DNA of 64,000 nucleotides from Paenibacillus caseinilyticus (GTDB lineage: Bacteria; Bacillota; Bacilli; Paenibacillales; NBRC-103111): positions 21,111 through 85,110 of the forward strand of contig NZ_JAQAGY010000030.1 in NCBI RefSeq assembly GCF_027533645.1. The letters are read 5' to 3'. Shown piece by piece: positions 8,983 through 18,437 of this stretch. The notes under the pieces were generated by a model. The model searched no databases, was not told where the DNA came from, and was given only the letters and a program-made list of their open reading frames with translations. The translations under genes were made by a program, and so were the position numbers. Each line of letters begins with the position of its first letter. Within the stretch, counting starts at the first letter, position 1.

Positions 8983-9092
8983 GCCAGCCGCGGCGGACCC
9001 GGATCCTCCAGCCTACCGGCATAGCGTGAGTGCCTCCAAGGCCTCGCTATACATACAAAAAAACCTAAATTAAAAAGGGAGCGATCACCCCC

Positions 9093-10499
9093 ATGCTTCA
9101 AAGCAAATCCAAAAAGCACCTGTCGATTATTCTGCCTCTAGCTCTCACCATGACCTTCACGGCAGCCTGCGGAGGAAACGGCAGCGGCGGTACGGCGGCA
9201 GGAGACAGCAAGCCGGCGGCCAGCGGTACCGCGGAGAGCGGCAAAGAAGCCCCAAAAAAAGAAGGTCCGGTTAAAGTCGTCTACTGGCATGCCATGGGCG
9301 GGGAGCTCGGCAAAGCGGTGGACAAGCTCGTGGCGGACTTCAACGCCTCCCAGAAGGACGTTGAAGTCGAAGCCGTATTCCAGGGCACGTATGACGAGAG
9401 CCTGAACAAACTGAAAGCGTCCATGGACTCCAAGAGCGGCCCTACGCTGATTCAAGTCTATGAGATCGGCTCCCGCTTCATGATCGACTCCAAGGCGATC
9501 ACGCCGATGCAGCAGTTCATCGATGCGGACAAGTACGATGTCTCGCAGCTCGAAGAGAACATCCTGAACTACTACAAGGTCGACGGCAAGCTGTACTCCA
9601 TGCCGTTCAATACATCCAATCCGATACTCTACTACAACAAGGATCTGTTCAAAGCCGCAGGCCTCGATCCCGAAAAGCCGCCGGCTACGTATGAGGAAGT
9701 CGCCGATGCCGCCAAAAAGCTGACAAAGGGCAGCAATGCCGGCGCCTCGTTCGCCATCTACGGCTGGTTCATGGAGCAGTTCTTCGCCAATCAAGGCGCC
9801 GAGCTGCTCAACAACGGCAACGGACGCACCAGCCCGGCGACCGAATCGCTGCTTGCCAGCGACGCCGGGGTGAAGACGCTGACGTGGTGGAAGGGCATGA
9901 TCGACGACAAGTCGATGATCAACCTCGGCCGCAAGACCGACGACACGAAGAAAGCTTTTTCCGCCGGCCAAATCGCCATGACACTCGATTCCACCGCCTC
10001 CCTCCGGGGGATCGTATCGGCAGCCGAAGGCAAATTCCAAGTCGGTACCGGCTTCCTGCCGAAGCCACCCGGTGCTAAAGACGGAGGCGTCATCGTAGGC
10101 GGCGCATCCAACTACATTATGAACAACAAGTCGGAAGCCGAGCAGAAGGGCGCCTGGGCGTTCATCAAGTTCCTCGCCGATCCGAAGCAGCAGGCCTACT
10201 GGCACGTGAACACGGGCTACTTCCCGATCACGAAGAAAGCCTATGACGAGCAGCTCGTGAAGGATAACCTCACGAAATATCCTCAGTTCCAAACCGCTGT
10301 AGACCAGCTGCACCAAACCAAAGCCAACCTGGCCACCCAAGGGGCCGTGATGGGGATCTTCCCGCAGGCCCGCCAGCTGACCGAAGGAGCGATCGAAGAA
10401 GTGCTGGCCGGCAAAAAAGCGCCGAAGGAAGCGCTCGACGCAGCGGCCAAAGAAATCTCGTCCAAAATCGCCGAGTATAACAAAACCACAGCGAAATAA
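9093..10499 (+). CDS. ugpB: Glycerol-3-phosphate-type solute-binding lipoprotein
   Basis: 468 residues. A signal peptide ends in a lipobox (TAAC near residue 26), followed by a Gly/Ser-rich linker, so it should be a membrane-anchored lipoprotein. The segment WHAMGGELGKAVDKLV and the following GTYDESLNKLKA, then a QVYEIG-type stretch, are characteristic of UgpB binding proteins for sn-glycerol-3-phosphate. An AAAGGGAG site lies upstream of the ATG. It is third in the ugpA-ugpE-ugpB operon. The exact ligand (glycerol-3-phosphate or glycerophosphocholine) cannot be settled from sequence. No clear PhoP box was found upstream of the operon. Confidence 0.87.
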   Translation: MLQSKSKKHLSIILPLALTMTFTAACGGNGSGGTAAGDSKPAASGTAESGKEAPKKEGPVKVVYWHAMGGELGKAVDKLVADFNASQKDVEVEAVFQGTYDESLNKLKASMDSKSGPTLIQVYEIGSRFMIDSKAITPMQQFIDADKYDVSQLEENILNYYKVDGKLYSMPFNTSNPILYYNKDLFKAAGLDPEKPPATYEEVADAAKKLTKGSNAGASFAIYGWFMEQFFANQGAELLNNGNGRTSPATESLLASDAGVKTLTWWKGMIDDKSMINLGRKTDDTKKAFSAGQIAMTLDSTASLRGIVSAAEGKFQVGTGFLPKPPGAKDGGVIVGGASNYIMNNKSEAEQKGAWAFIKFLADPKQQAYWHVNTGYFPITKKAYDEQLVKDNLTKYPQFQTAVDQLHQTKANLATQGAVMGIFPQARQLTEGAIEEVLAGKKAPKEALDAAAKEISSKIAEYNKTTAK

Positions 10500-10518
10500 T
10501 ACCGCTCTCTATATAAGG

Positions 10519-10562
10519 GCTGCCTTGTCCCCTCCTTCCGGGGGGCTTGGCGGCCTCTTTCT
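10519..10562 (+). terminator. Rho-independent terminator after ugpB
   Basis: A stem of GCTGCC...GTCCCC paired with GGGGGGC..GGCGGC (12 pairs, including two G-T, around a two-base internal mismatch) closes on a short loop and is followed by CTCTTTCTCTT. It lies 20 bases after the ugpB stop. It may also help terminate the convergent acetyltransferase gene. Confidence 0.65.
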
Positions 10563-10594
10563 CTTATTCACACCGTGCAGCCTCGCTCTTCGCC

Positions 10595-11146
10595 TTACGA
10601 GCGTATCCAACCCGGTTCCATATGCAGCTCCTTGATGATTCTCGCGGGCACGCCCCCTACGACCACATTCTCCGGCACATCCCGGGTCACCGTGCTTCCT
10701 GCCGCGACGACCGAATTACGGCCGATGCTTACACCCGGCAGGATGAGACAGCCGGTGCCGATCCACACGTTGTCACCGATCCGGACGGGCCTGCACATAT
10801 CCCCGGTATCTCTGCTGTCCAGCGGATGATACTGGCTGTCGAAGATACTGGTTCGCGGACCGATCTTCACATGGTTCCCAATCGACACCTCCAAATTGGA
10901 AGCGATTCCAACTCCAGCGTTAATAAGTACATTGTCACCGATTGTAAGCTTTGCCCCTTTCACTACCGTCAACTGCACAGCCCAAGGCTTGGCAATAATG
11001 GAGAGCCCCTTCCCGATACGCAGTTCTCCGGTGCGATTGACATATACCTTGCCTCGAATCCGGGGCATCTCAGCCAATCCCCCGTGGCCTCCACCAAACG
11101 ACAAATACCCTTTCGTCCTTGCTGCGACCTTACGGATGATGGACAT
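10595..11146 (-). CDS. Hexapeptide-repeat acyltransferase
   Basis: 183 residues built of left-handed beta-helix repeats ([IV]-G-x4 pattern: IGDNVLINAGVG, IGNHVKIGP, IGDNVWIGTG, IGRNSVVAAGS). The loop DSQYHPLDSRDT supplies the histidine expected at the acyl-CoA site. The closest functional classes are sugar or serine O-acetyltransferases such as those modifying capsule or polysaccharide. The acceptor cannot be deduced. A GGGAGG site lies 11 bases upstream of the ATG. It is convergent with ugpB and not obviously in an operon with the chitinase, which has its own terminator between them. Confidence 0.82.
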   Translation of the reverse strand: MSIIRKVAARTKGYLSFGGGHGGLAEMPRIRGKVYVNRTGELRIGKGLSIIAKPWAVQLTVVKGAKLTIGDNVLINAGVGIASNLEVSIGNHVKIGPRTSIFDSQYHPLDSRDTGDMCRPVRIGDNVWIGTGCLILPGVSIGRNSVVAAGSTVTRDVPENVVVGGVPARIIKELHMEPGWIRS

Positions 11147-11298
11147 ACTGCAGATTTCCTCCCTGCGTTAGAATAACGTACCTCCTTACTTTCGACTCCC
11201 CCCCTCCCATTCCCTTCCATTCCCAGCCTGGCTTCCCCCCTAATTTTGGTCGATGAACCGGTGGAATGGAGTACGCCCTCCGGGAGTTAGTTCAAGCA

Positions 11299-11330
11299 AA
11301 AACCTCCGTCCCTGGAGGGACGGAGGTTTC
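11299..11330 (-). terminator. Terminator of the chitinase gene
   Basis: A perfect 13-bp stem (AAACCTCCGTCCC with GGGACGGAGGTTT, 11300-11329) with a four-base loop. On the minus strand it is followed by TTGC, giving a T-run as expected. It lies 33 bases after the chitinase stop. Confidence 0.85.
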
Positions 11331-11361
11331 GGATGATTGGCGTATGACCGTGAATGATAGC

Positions 11362-13413
11362 TTAAGGATTGAGACCGTTTTTCACAAGCGTTTGGAGCGT
11401 TTTGTTACGGTCCTGCGTTACTTCCCAAGACATGGCGCCGCCAAGACCTTTGCTCTTGATGTAGTTGACTTTCTCGGTCATGGATTGTGCATCGTCGTAG
11501 GAGATGAAGATGCCGCCGGACGGGTTGTAGAGGTAAGGCGTCTTCGTCACGTTATTCCAGTAGCGGGTGTAGCCGTTCTTGTTGATGTAGTTCGCTTCGA
11601 GATCATAGAAGTCGAACGAGCCGTTCTCCCATGTTCCTTTGGCCGCTACGCCGGAGCAAGCCTGGTACAGGCCGCCGTTCACGTTAGCGCAGCCCTGCAT
11701 GCCGCGACCATAGTATGGCAGACCCATTACGAGCTTCGATGGAGCGACGCCGGCATTCAAATGGTTGGCAATCGCTTTATCCACGTTGAAGTTGACCGGA
11801 TCTACGCTAGGATCAGCCGGATCGAAGTACAGCGGAGCGTTCTGGCCGGCTTTTGGATCCCAACCGCCATGGAAGTCGTACGTCATGATGTTGATCCAGT
11901 CCAGCGTCTGGGAGATCTTGCCGAGTTCCGTGTTGGCTACATACGTAGGACCTGCACCCGAAGCGATCGTCAGAAGATACGTCTTGCCGTCAGCTGCGCC
12001 GGCTTTGTCCAGCTCGGCACGGATCGTTTGGAGCAGCAGCGTATAGTTCTGCTTGTCGGCAGGACGTACCGAGTTGCCCGCCAGACCGCCGCCTACAGGG
12101 TATTCCCAGTCCAGATCCACGCCGTCGAATTGATACTTGCGCAGGAAGTCTACAGCCGATTTGGCAAAGGTAGTGCGGGTTGCCGGATCTGCTGCCACGT
12201 CGGAGAAGCGGTTCGACCAGGACCAGCCGCCAACGGAGATAATCGTTTTGAGGTGCGGGTTGGCTTGCTTCAGCTTGATGAGCTGCTTAAAGCTGCCTTT
12301 GATTTTCTCGTCCCACGTGTCGCCAGGGTAGGACATGCCCGTGTCGGCCCAAGGATCGCCTTGTACGATCGTACCGTTCGGCACGTTGATGTTGCCTGTT
12401 TCGTCGGCACAAGCCCATGTCTGCGGGTTCGGGCTGGAAGGATCCGGATTGCCGTGCTTGCCGTTCCAGCAGATATCGGCGAATGCATAGTTGATATGCG
12501 TAATCTTGCTTGCATCGATATCCGGCACTTTGAAGTTACGTGCGTATACCGCCCAAGCCGGGTAGTACGTTACGATTTTGTAGCTGCCGTTGTTGCCGCC
12601 GCCTGTGGAAGGCAATGTCGTAGCGGATACAGCGCTGCTGGCTGCGGAAACGTTGCCGGCTGCATCTTTCGCTTTGACGGTGAAGGAGTAGGCCGTACCG
12701 GCAGTCAGGCCGCTGGCCGTGAACGTCGTACCCGTTGCGGTACCGGCCAAGGCCGTGCCACGGTAGACGTCATAACCGGTTACGCCCACATTGTCCGTCG
12801 AAGCCGTCCAGGACAGCGAGACGGAATTGTTCGTGATGTTGGAGGCCTTGAGACCTGCAGGCACGCTTGGCGCCTGGGTGTCCGGCGTAGTAGAAGCGGG
12901 GCTTGTCGTAACCGACAGCACATTGCTTGCCGGAGACACGTTGCCGGCCGCGTCTTTGGCTTTGACGGTGAACGAGTAGGCCGTATTGGCCGTCAGGCCG
13001 CTGACCGTGAAGCTCGTGCCTGTCGCCGTACCCGCCAGCGTCGTGCCGCGATACACATCGTAGCCGGTTACGCCTACGTTGTCTGTCGAAGCCGACCAAG
13101 TCAGGGAAACGGAAGTGGAGGTCTTGGAAGGCGATGCCAGGCTGGCCGGTGTGCTTGGCGCCTGGGTATCGGTTGTTCCGCCGCCGCCGTCTACTTTCTT
13201 CCAGAGGGCAGGTACGTTGGCAGGCTCCCAGCCTACTTGGGCGGTATGAGGCTGTAGCACTTGATACGTTGCGCCTGCATAGTCTGCCAGGTCGCCGGTT
13301 TTATAAGAGGTACCCGGAGTCCAAGCAGCGGCACCGAAAGCGGCTGCAGGAACAAGCGAGGCCAGAAGGGCCGTAGTGAGAACCATGTTCCATGTTTTTC
13401 TTTTCATCTTCAA
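11362..13413 (-). CDS. Secreted GH18 chitinase with CBM and two Fn3 domains
   Basis: 683 residues. It has a signal peptide (basic start, hydrophobic core, AFGAA cleavage region), a carbohydrate-binding module of family 5/12 type (W, Y and the WEP..VPALW pattern, residues about 30-75), two near-identical fibronectin type III domains, then a GH18 catalytic domain with the hallmark FDGVDLDWE acid motif and the SVGGWSWS strand. It hydrolyses chitin outside the cell. A GAGGAG ribosome site sits eight bases before a TTG at 13413; an ATG at 13407 and a GTG at 13422 are alternatives. The repeated Fn3 units share stretches such as NVGVTGYDVYRGT, a likely recent duplication. Confidence 0.93.
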   Translation of the reverse strand: MKMKRKTWNMVLTTALLASLVPAAAFGAAAWTPGTSYKTGDLADYAGATYQVLQPHTAQVGWEPANVPALWKKVDGGGGTTDTQAPSTPASLASPSKTSTSVSLTWSASTDNVGVTGYDVYRGTTLAGTATGTSFTVSGLTANTAYSFTVKAKDAAGNVSPASNVLSVTTSPASTTPDTQAPSVPAGLKASNITNNSVSLSWTASTDNVGVTGYDVYRGTALAGTATGTTFTASGLTAGTAYSFTVKAKDAAGNVSAASSAVSATTLPSTGGGNNGSYKIVTYYPAWAVYARNFKVPDIDASKITHINYAFADICWNGKHGNPDPSSPNPQTWACADETGNINVPNGTIVQGDPWADTGMSYPGDTWDEKIKGSFKQLIKLKQANPHLKTIISVGGWSWSNRFSDVAADPATRTTFAKSAVDFLRKYQFDGVDLDWEYPVGGGLAGNSVRPADKQNYTLLLQTIRAELDKAGAADGKTYLLTIASGAGPTYVANTELGKISQTLDWINIMTYDFHGGWDPKAGQNAPLYFDPADPSVDPVNFNVDKAIANHLNAGVAPSKLVMGLPYYGRGMQGCANVNGGLYQACSGVAAKGTWENGSFDFYDLEANYINKNGYTRYWNNVTKTPYLYNPSGGIFISYDDAQSMTEKVNYIKSKGLGGAMSWEVTQDRNKTLQTLVKNGLNP

Positions 13414-13832
13414 ATTACACACTCCTCTGTTCGGATGGATGGTACGGGTCGATGCGGGCCGTTCAGGCTGAGTGACAACCTACCTTCGTTTTCAATTCAC
13501 CCCATTTCTAGCGGCCTCCCGAAGGAGTGTGCCTGTCTCTTCCTTGGTTCCATTATCAGGGAACGGACTTCAAAATGTAACGGATAACATCCTCCAATGC
13601 GGGGACAAATTTTAACAAAATTTTAGAAAACGGTCCCCGTAGAGAATCACATTAAATAGAAATAAATCCCATATGTGTGCCATTACTCGTTATTCTGACA
13701 TTTCCCGGCATCCATGATTATCGGTGATTCGTCCCTTCCGCCCCCTATCTCTCCAAACCGAGATCCCTGCACAACATAACAATGGTCAATTATTTTTCTC
13801 CCTATGAAATATGTCGTCCTTCCCCCTCTAAA
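13414..13832. other. Intergenic region upstream of the chitinase
   Basis: About 420 bases with no convincing gene. The part from 13600 to 13820 is clearly AT-richer than the surroundings and should carry the chitinase promoter, but no pair of -35 and -10 boxes with good spacing could be chosen. A 76-codon minus-strand frame here lacks a ribosome site. Confidence 0.5.
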
Positions 13833-13867
13833 GCAAAAGAAGAGCCGGTCCCGGGGGGGAGCGACTC
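13833..13867 (-). terminator. Terminator of the ABC importer/PhyH operon
   Basis: On the minus strand GAGTCGCTCCC pairs with GGGACCGGCTC (10 of 11 positions, loop CCCC), followed by TTCTTTTGC. It lies about 107 bases after the PhyH stop. Confidence 0.65.
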
Positions 13868-13973
13868 CATTCTTGGGCCGAAGGCATAGTAGAATCTTCG
13901 TTACCTGGCCCATGCCGATGCCATTGTCGCTGCCATACTGCCGGGCCGCCCTCTCTCAGGCTTTTGATTGAAA

Positions 13974-14786
13974 TTAAACTGCCGGGCCGTCCAGCAGCAT
14001 CTTGAGCGGAACCATGCTTTCGCTTGGCACATAATATTTGAACGGATTCTCGTCGATGGCGCCCAGGAGCTGGCGGCGGAACGGTGAAGCGCCTTCGAGC
14101 AGCCGGGGAGACGCCGCGTGGTAATCGATCGGACGCATCCAGATCGGGCTGTAGCCGAGAAAGAGCTGCCGGCGTGTATGCTCGGACCGGTTCGGTGCCC
14201 CTGCATGCCACAGGTTCTGCGCGAAGATGAATACGTCGCCGGGCTCGCCGCAAATTTGCACCTCTCCCGGCACCACCCCATCCGCATTCTGATGTTCGGG
14301 CTCGAACGGACGGTTATGCGATCCCGGAATAATCTTGGTGTTCCCCCGGTCCGGTGCCGACATGTCGCTGAGGATGTAGCAGGTTTTGATATAGTACGTG
14401 GATGTGACTCCGTCCTTCTTCGGGAACTGGGGGTGCGGTCCGTCCTGATGCCAATTGATGAAGCTGTGCGAATCCGTCTGGAGATCCTGCGGATTCGGCC
14501 GGCGGATCGTCAGGTGCGAAATATGGAGCTGGATGTTGAATCCGAGCAGATTCACGATCAGCGGCAGCACCGTCTCCTCGTCGATCAGCGAGGCGATCTC
14601 GTCATGGCGTTCCACGCTGTTGTAGAGGTTATAAGCCAGCGCCTCCGGCTCCCCGGCGAGGATCTCGTCCACCGCCGCGTTCAGGGCCCCTACCTTCTCC
14701 GGCGTCAGAACGCCCTTCAGCAGGAGATAGCCCTCTTCTTCAAACTGCCGCTGCAAAGCTGGAATATCAAGCTTCTTGGGTGCCAT
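13974..14786 (-). CDS. PhyH-family Fe(II)/2-oxoglutarate dioxygenase
   Basis: 270 residues. The iron-binding facial triad is visible: HxD in NWHQDGPH, and a distal His in QNLWHAGAPN followed by the Arg of HTRRQ that would hold 2-oxoglutarate. This is the phytanoyl-CoA hydroxylase-like fold, which in bacteria hydroxylates diverse small molecules; the substrate is unknown. The ATG at 14786 lies 10 bases from a GGAGG site, and ATG 14795 is only one base from it. It follows the sugar-binding lipoprotein gene by 43 bases on the same strand, so it is probably the last gene of the importer operon and may act on the imported compound (inference). Confidence 0.83.
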   Translation of the reverse strand: MAPKKLDIPALQRQFEEEGYLLLKGVLTPEKVGALNAAVDEILAGEPEALAYNLYNSVERHDEIASLIDEETVLPLIVNLLGFNIQLHISHLTIRRPNPQDLQTDSHSFINWHQDGPHPQFPKKDGVTSTYYIKTCYILSDMSAPDRGNTKIIPGSHNRPFEPEHQNADGVVPGEVQICGEPGDVFIFAQNLWHAGAPNRSEHTRRQLFLGYSPIWMRPIDYHAASPRLLEGASPFRRQLLGAIDENPFKYYVPSESMVPLKMLLDGPAV

Positions 14787-14829
14787 ACCCTTCATGCCTC
14801 CTTCGAAAGGATAGAATGCTCTCTCCTCC

Positions 14830-16359
14830 TTACTTCAAATACCCGAGCTCCCGGAGGCGCTTCTCCGATTCCGTGAGGAATGCCTTGTAATTCATGGAGC
14901 CCTCCAGCGTCTTCAGGAACGCATCGTACTCCTCCAGCGGCCGTTTGCCGTAAATGAACTTCGACAGCTCCTCCTCGATGTACCGGTCGGCGTCTGCAGC
15001 ATTGTAGCCCGCTGGATAGTTGATGAAACCATTATATGCATCGATTCTCGGCTGCTTCGAGGCAAATTCCATATACGGCGCCTGCTTCTCGAACTTTACT
15101 CTGAGGTACTCGAGCTCCGGACGGCCGGTGAACTGATACAGCCAGAAGTAGCCGCCTTCCTTGGCCATGAGCTCGGTCGGGACGACCTTCTCCCCGTCGA
15201 GGTTATAATGCTTGCCCTTCACGCCGTACTGCACGAGATAGGAGCCTTCCTTCGAAGAGACATAGTTGAGAAGGTCGAACACCTTCTGAAGCTTCTCCGG
15301 GTTCTTCTCCAGCGCCTTCGGAATCGCGTACAGCCCGGCCGTCTTGCCGGTATCCCAGCCGCTTGCATAGGCTCCGCCCGGCCCCTTCAGCGCGCCGACC
15401 TGCACCCAGTTCACATTCGCCGACACGGCCTTCATCTGCTCCACGAACTGGTCCTTGGTCATATTCGGCCAGTCGATGTAGATGATACCGGCCTCGCCTT
15501 TGATCGCCTTCTGGCGGTGCTGCAGGCCGGAGTTCGCGAGGAGCTCCGGATCGACCGAGCCCGTGGCCACCAGCCCCCGGATAAAAGCGAGCGCATCCTT
15601 CATCTTCCCGTCATACAGGGCATTGACCATCTTGCCGTCCTTCACGTAGATACTCGGAGACGTGCTTTCGAAGCCGATGCCGTAAGCGCCGAAGAGGGTA
15701 CTGAAGGCGCCCAGCTTGCTCCCCGTCAGCCCGAACGTATCCGCCTTGCCGTTGCCGTCCGGATCCTTCTCCTTGAACGCCTTCGATAACTCGAGCAGCT
15801 CTTCCGGTGTAGAAGGCACCTTCAAGCCCAGCTTGTCGAGCCAGTCCTTGCGCACCCAATAGGTGTCATAGGGAACCTGGGGCGACTTCGCGATCGCATA
15901 CAGCTTGCCGCCCAGCGTCCCCTTCTTCACCGACTCCTCGCCGATGAAGTCCAGCGCCCCCTTGAGCTTATCCTTGTGAGCCGCCAGATCAAGCAGCAGG
16001 CCCTGCTCGGAGAACTGCTTCAGCTGCTGCTTGTCGACCAGGAAGAGATCCGGATAATTGGATGAGGCCATCCGCACGTTCAGCTGATTCTTGTAATCGT
16101 CCATCGACGCATACACCGTGAGATTGATCTCCGTCTTCAGCGCTTGGTCAAGCTCGCTCTTGATGATATCCTGGTCGGGTGTCGGCAGACCGCTGCCCGT
16201 CTCGATGATATCCAGCTTGACGGGCTTGCCGTCCCCTGCGGACGCGCCCCCTCCCGGCGCCTTCGCCGCATCCTCGCTGCCGCAGCCCGCAAGCACTGCT
16301 CCCGCCGTCAGCACAGCCGCCAATACCGCCGCAAGCCTTGCCCTCTGTTGCTTCGCCAT
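14830..16359 (-). CDS. Oligosaccharide-type ABC solute-binding lipoprotein
   Basis: 509 residues with a signal peptide and lipobox (VLAGC), then a family 1 extracellular solute-binding fold as in LipO/YtcQ proteins of Paenibacillus and Bacillus. It should hand a complex sugar or oligosaccharide to the two permeases encoded just upstream. An AGGGGG site lies directly ahead of the ATG at 16359; the open frame extends further upstream, but that would remove the signal peptide from the N-terminus. The ligand cannot be predicted. It is controlled, by position, by the sensor kinase and AraC-type regulator encoded upstream. Confidence 0.87.
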   Translation of the reverse strand: MAKQQRARLAAVLAAVLTAGAVLAGCGSEDAAKAPGGGASAGDGKPVKLDIIETGSGLPTPDQDIIKSELDQALKTEINLTVYASMDDYKNQLNVRMASSNYPDLFLVDKQQLKQFSEQGLLLDLAAHKDKLKGALDFIGEESVKKGTLGGKLYAIAKSPQVPYDTYWVRKDWLDKLGLKVPSTPEELLELSKAFKEKDPDGNGKADTFGLTGSKLGAFSTLFGAYGIGFESTSPSIYVKDGKMVNALYDGKMKDALAFIRGLVATGSVDPELLANSGLQHRQKAIKGEAGIIYIDWPNMTKDQFVEQMKAVSANVNWVQVGALKGPGGAYASGWDTGKTAGLYAIPKALEKNPEKLQKVFDLLNYVSSKEGSYLVQYGVKGKHYNLDGEKVVPTELMAKEGGYFWLYQFTGRPELEYLRVKFEKQAPYMEFASKQPRIDAYNGFINYPAGYNAADADRYIEEELSKFIYGKRPLEEYDAFLKTLEGSMNYKAFLTESEKRLRELGYLK

Positions 16360-16430
16360 CGTACCCCCTGCTTTCTTCGTAGATTCACCAAAGCCCATCC
16401 CATGGTGCCCTTCTATAGGAACATGAAGCG

Positions 16431-17291
16431 TCAACCCTTCACGGAGCCCAGGAGCATGCCTTTTGTAAAATGCTTCTGGATAAACGGATACACGAGAATG
16501 ATCGGCAGGCTGGCCGTAATGACCGAGGCCATCTGCATGGTCTCGGTCGGCAGCAGATTCTCCGCATTCTCGAGCGGCTGCTGGGTCATCATGAGGATCT
16601 CCCGGATGATGACCTGCAGCGGGAAGAGGGAGCGGTCCGTCACATACATTACCGCCTGGAAGAACTCGTTCCAGTGCCCGACCATATAGAACAAGCCGAC
16701 GGTGAGCATCGAGGGCACCGAGAGCGGCAGCACCAGCTGCAGCAGAATGCGGAACTCCTTCGCCCCGTCCATCCGGGCCGACTCGAATAACTCTTCGGGC
16801 AGGTTCTCATAGAAGCTTTTCATAATCAGGACATTGAAGCTCCACACCGCATTAGGCAGAATCATCGACCAGACGGAATCCACCAGCCCCAGCGCCTTGA
16901 CGATCAGGTAGGTCGGGATGATCCCGCCGCTGAACAGCATCGTGAAGACGACCATGAGAAGAAAGAAGCTGCGGCCAGGCAGCCCCTTGCGGCTGAGCGG
17001 GTAGGCCATCAAGGCGGTAAGCACGAGATTGACCAGCGTCCCCACGACGGTGATGAACACCGTGACTGCAAACGCCCGAGGAATCGCCGTCTCGGTGAAC
17101 AGCTGCTTGTAGGCGCTGAACGTGACGCTGCGGGGCACGAGAATGAACCCTCCGTTCTTCAGCACCTCGGAGAACGGCGTGACGGAGACGGAGACGACGT
17201 ACATCAGCGGAAACACGGCGGCGGCGGCCGCAAGCCCGAGGATCAGCAGCACGGCGGCGTTCATCAGGCGGTCTTCGAGGCTTTTTACCAT
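16431..17291 (-). CDS. ABC importer permease, LplC/YtcP type
   Basis: 286 residues, six membrane helices, with the cytoplasmic loop ELFESARMDGA and the C-terminal KGMLLGSVKG typical of LplC/YtcP permeases for oligosaccharides. The ATG at 17291 follows GGGAGGGC and overlaps the stop of the partner permease gene by seven bases, so translation is likely coupled. No ATPase gene is in the operon; as in related species a housekeeping MsmX-like ATPase probably serves it (inference). Confidence 0.88.
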   Translation of the reverse strand: MVKSLEDRLMNAAVLLILGLAAAAAVFPLMYVVSVSVTPFSEVLKNGGFILVPRSVTFSAYKQLFTETAIPRAFAVTVFITVVGTLVNLVLTALMAYPLSRKGLPGRSFFLLMVVFTMLFSGGIIPTYLIVKALGLVDSVWSMILPNAVWSFNVLIMKSFYENLPEELFESARMDGAKEFRILLQLVLPLSVPSMLTVGLFYMVGHWNEFFQAVMYVTDRSLFPLQVIIREILMMTQQPLENAENLLPTETMQMASVITASLPIILVYPFIQKHFTKGMLLGSVKG

Positions 17292-18244
17292 ATGCCCTCC
17301 CCCCACTTCTTCGACAGATGATTGGAGCCCAGTACGAGCACGAGGCCGATCAGCGACTTGAACAGCCCGACGGCCGCGCCGAGACTGAAGTTGAGCTGCT
17401 GCAGACCGGTGCGGAACACCCAGGTATCGAGAATATCCGCCACCTGGTACACCTGGATGTTGTACAGGATATAGATCTGGTCGAAGCCCGCATCCATGAT
17501 GTGGCCGAGCTTCAGAATGAGCAGCAGGATGATCACGCTCCGGATTCCCGGCAGTGTGATGTGCCAGATCATGCGCAGCCGGCCCGCCCCGTCCACCTTC
17601 GCCGCTTCATACAGCGTCGGATCGATCGACGTCATCGCCGCCAGGTAGATGATCGCCCCCCAGCCGAGGTCCTTCCAGATCTCCGAGCCGACCAGGATGC
17701 CCCGGAAGTAGTCGACCGACGTCAGGAAGCCGATGGAGCTAACCCCAAGGTCCTCGAGCCACCGGTTCACAAGTCCCGAGCTCTGGGAGAAGAAGGCGAT
17801 GAGGATGCCATAGATAATGACCCAGGACAGAAAATGCGGCATGTACGCCAGCGTTTGTACAAGAGCCTTAAACCACTTCACCCGGCATTCGTTCAGGAGA
17901 AGCGCCATGAGGATCGGCGGCACGGTACCGAACGCCAGCTTGTAGACGGAGATGAGCAGGGTATTCACCATCAGCTGGGAGAAGTAAGGCGACTGGAAGA
18001 ACGCGGTAAAATGCTTGTGCCAGGGGTCCGCCCAGCCGCTGCCCACGATGCCTTCGAGCATGTTGAAGTCCTTGAAGGCAATGACCACCCCGTACATCGG
18101 GAGATAGCGGAAAATGAGATAGTACAGGACGCCGGGCAGCAGCATGAGATAGAAGGCCCGGTAGCTCCAGACGCGCCTGCCGAGCTGCCGGGACACGCTC
18201 TGGCGGGCCAGGGGGAGAGCGCTCCCCTCGATCGGCCGTTCCAT
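17285..18244 (-). CDS. ABC importer permease, LplB/YteP type
   Basis: 319 residues, six membrane helices, loop TLYEAAKVDGAG for the ATPase contact, and the N-terminal PGVLYYLIFRYLPMYG stretch that marks LplB-type permeases. The start at ATG 18244 has a GAGGTG site nine bases upstream; an in-frame TTG at 18286 lies farther out without a better site. First gene of the transport operon, preceded by a promoter region with a -10 box and a cre-like sequence. Confidence 0.88.
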   Translation of the reverse strand: MERPIEGSALPLARQSVSRQLGRRVWSYRAFYLMLLPGVLYYLIFRYLPMYGVVIAFKDFNMLEGIVGSGWADPWHKHFTAFFQSPYFSQLMVNTLLISVYKLAFGTVPPILMALLLNECRVKWFKALVQTLAYMPHFLSWVIIYGILIAFFSQSSGLVNRWLEDLGVSSIGFLTSVDYFRGILVGSEIWKDLGWGAIIYLAAMTSIDPTLYEAAKVDGAGRLRMIWHITLPGIRSVIILLLILKLGHIMDAGFDQIYILYNIQVYQVADILDTWVFRTGLQQLNFSLGAAVGLFKSLIGLVLVLGSNHLSKKWGEGIW

Positions 18245-18300
18245 ATGGGAGATCACCTCTTCCGGATTCGTTGTTTGCGCTTTCAATCTGTTGGTTTCAG

Positions 18301-18317
18301 TATAGCAAGCGCTTACC
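18301..18317 (-). promoter_or_regulatory. Candidate promoter -10 with cre-like element, importer operon
   Basis: On the minus strand a TATACT box (18304-18299) is overlapped or immediately preceded by GGTAAGCGCTTGCT (18317-18304). This keeps the AANCGNT core of a CcpA site but misses three flanking consensus bases. No good -35 was found, which would fit an activated promoter. Weak evidence on its own; it gains weight from the perfect cre upstream of the regulator gene. Confidence 0.4.
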
Positions 18318-18437
18318 GTAAGGCGTTATGCATGGATTCCCCAAAAATGTACGGATTCTTGTGAGGATGCCCATGCCGGGTAGGGACGGGCTGTAGTAAA
18401 GGATTGCAGCGGCGATGGGATCCCTCTGGAGGCCCGC

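Noticed and set aside
8983..9092. Possible terminator or attenuator between ugpE and ugpB
   Set aside because: Only short GC-rich stems without a T-run.
13683..13913. 76-codon minus-strand frame upstream of the chitinase
   Set aside because: No ribosome site and overlaps the operon terminator at 13833-13867.
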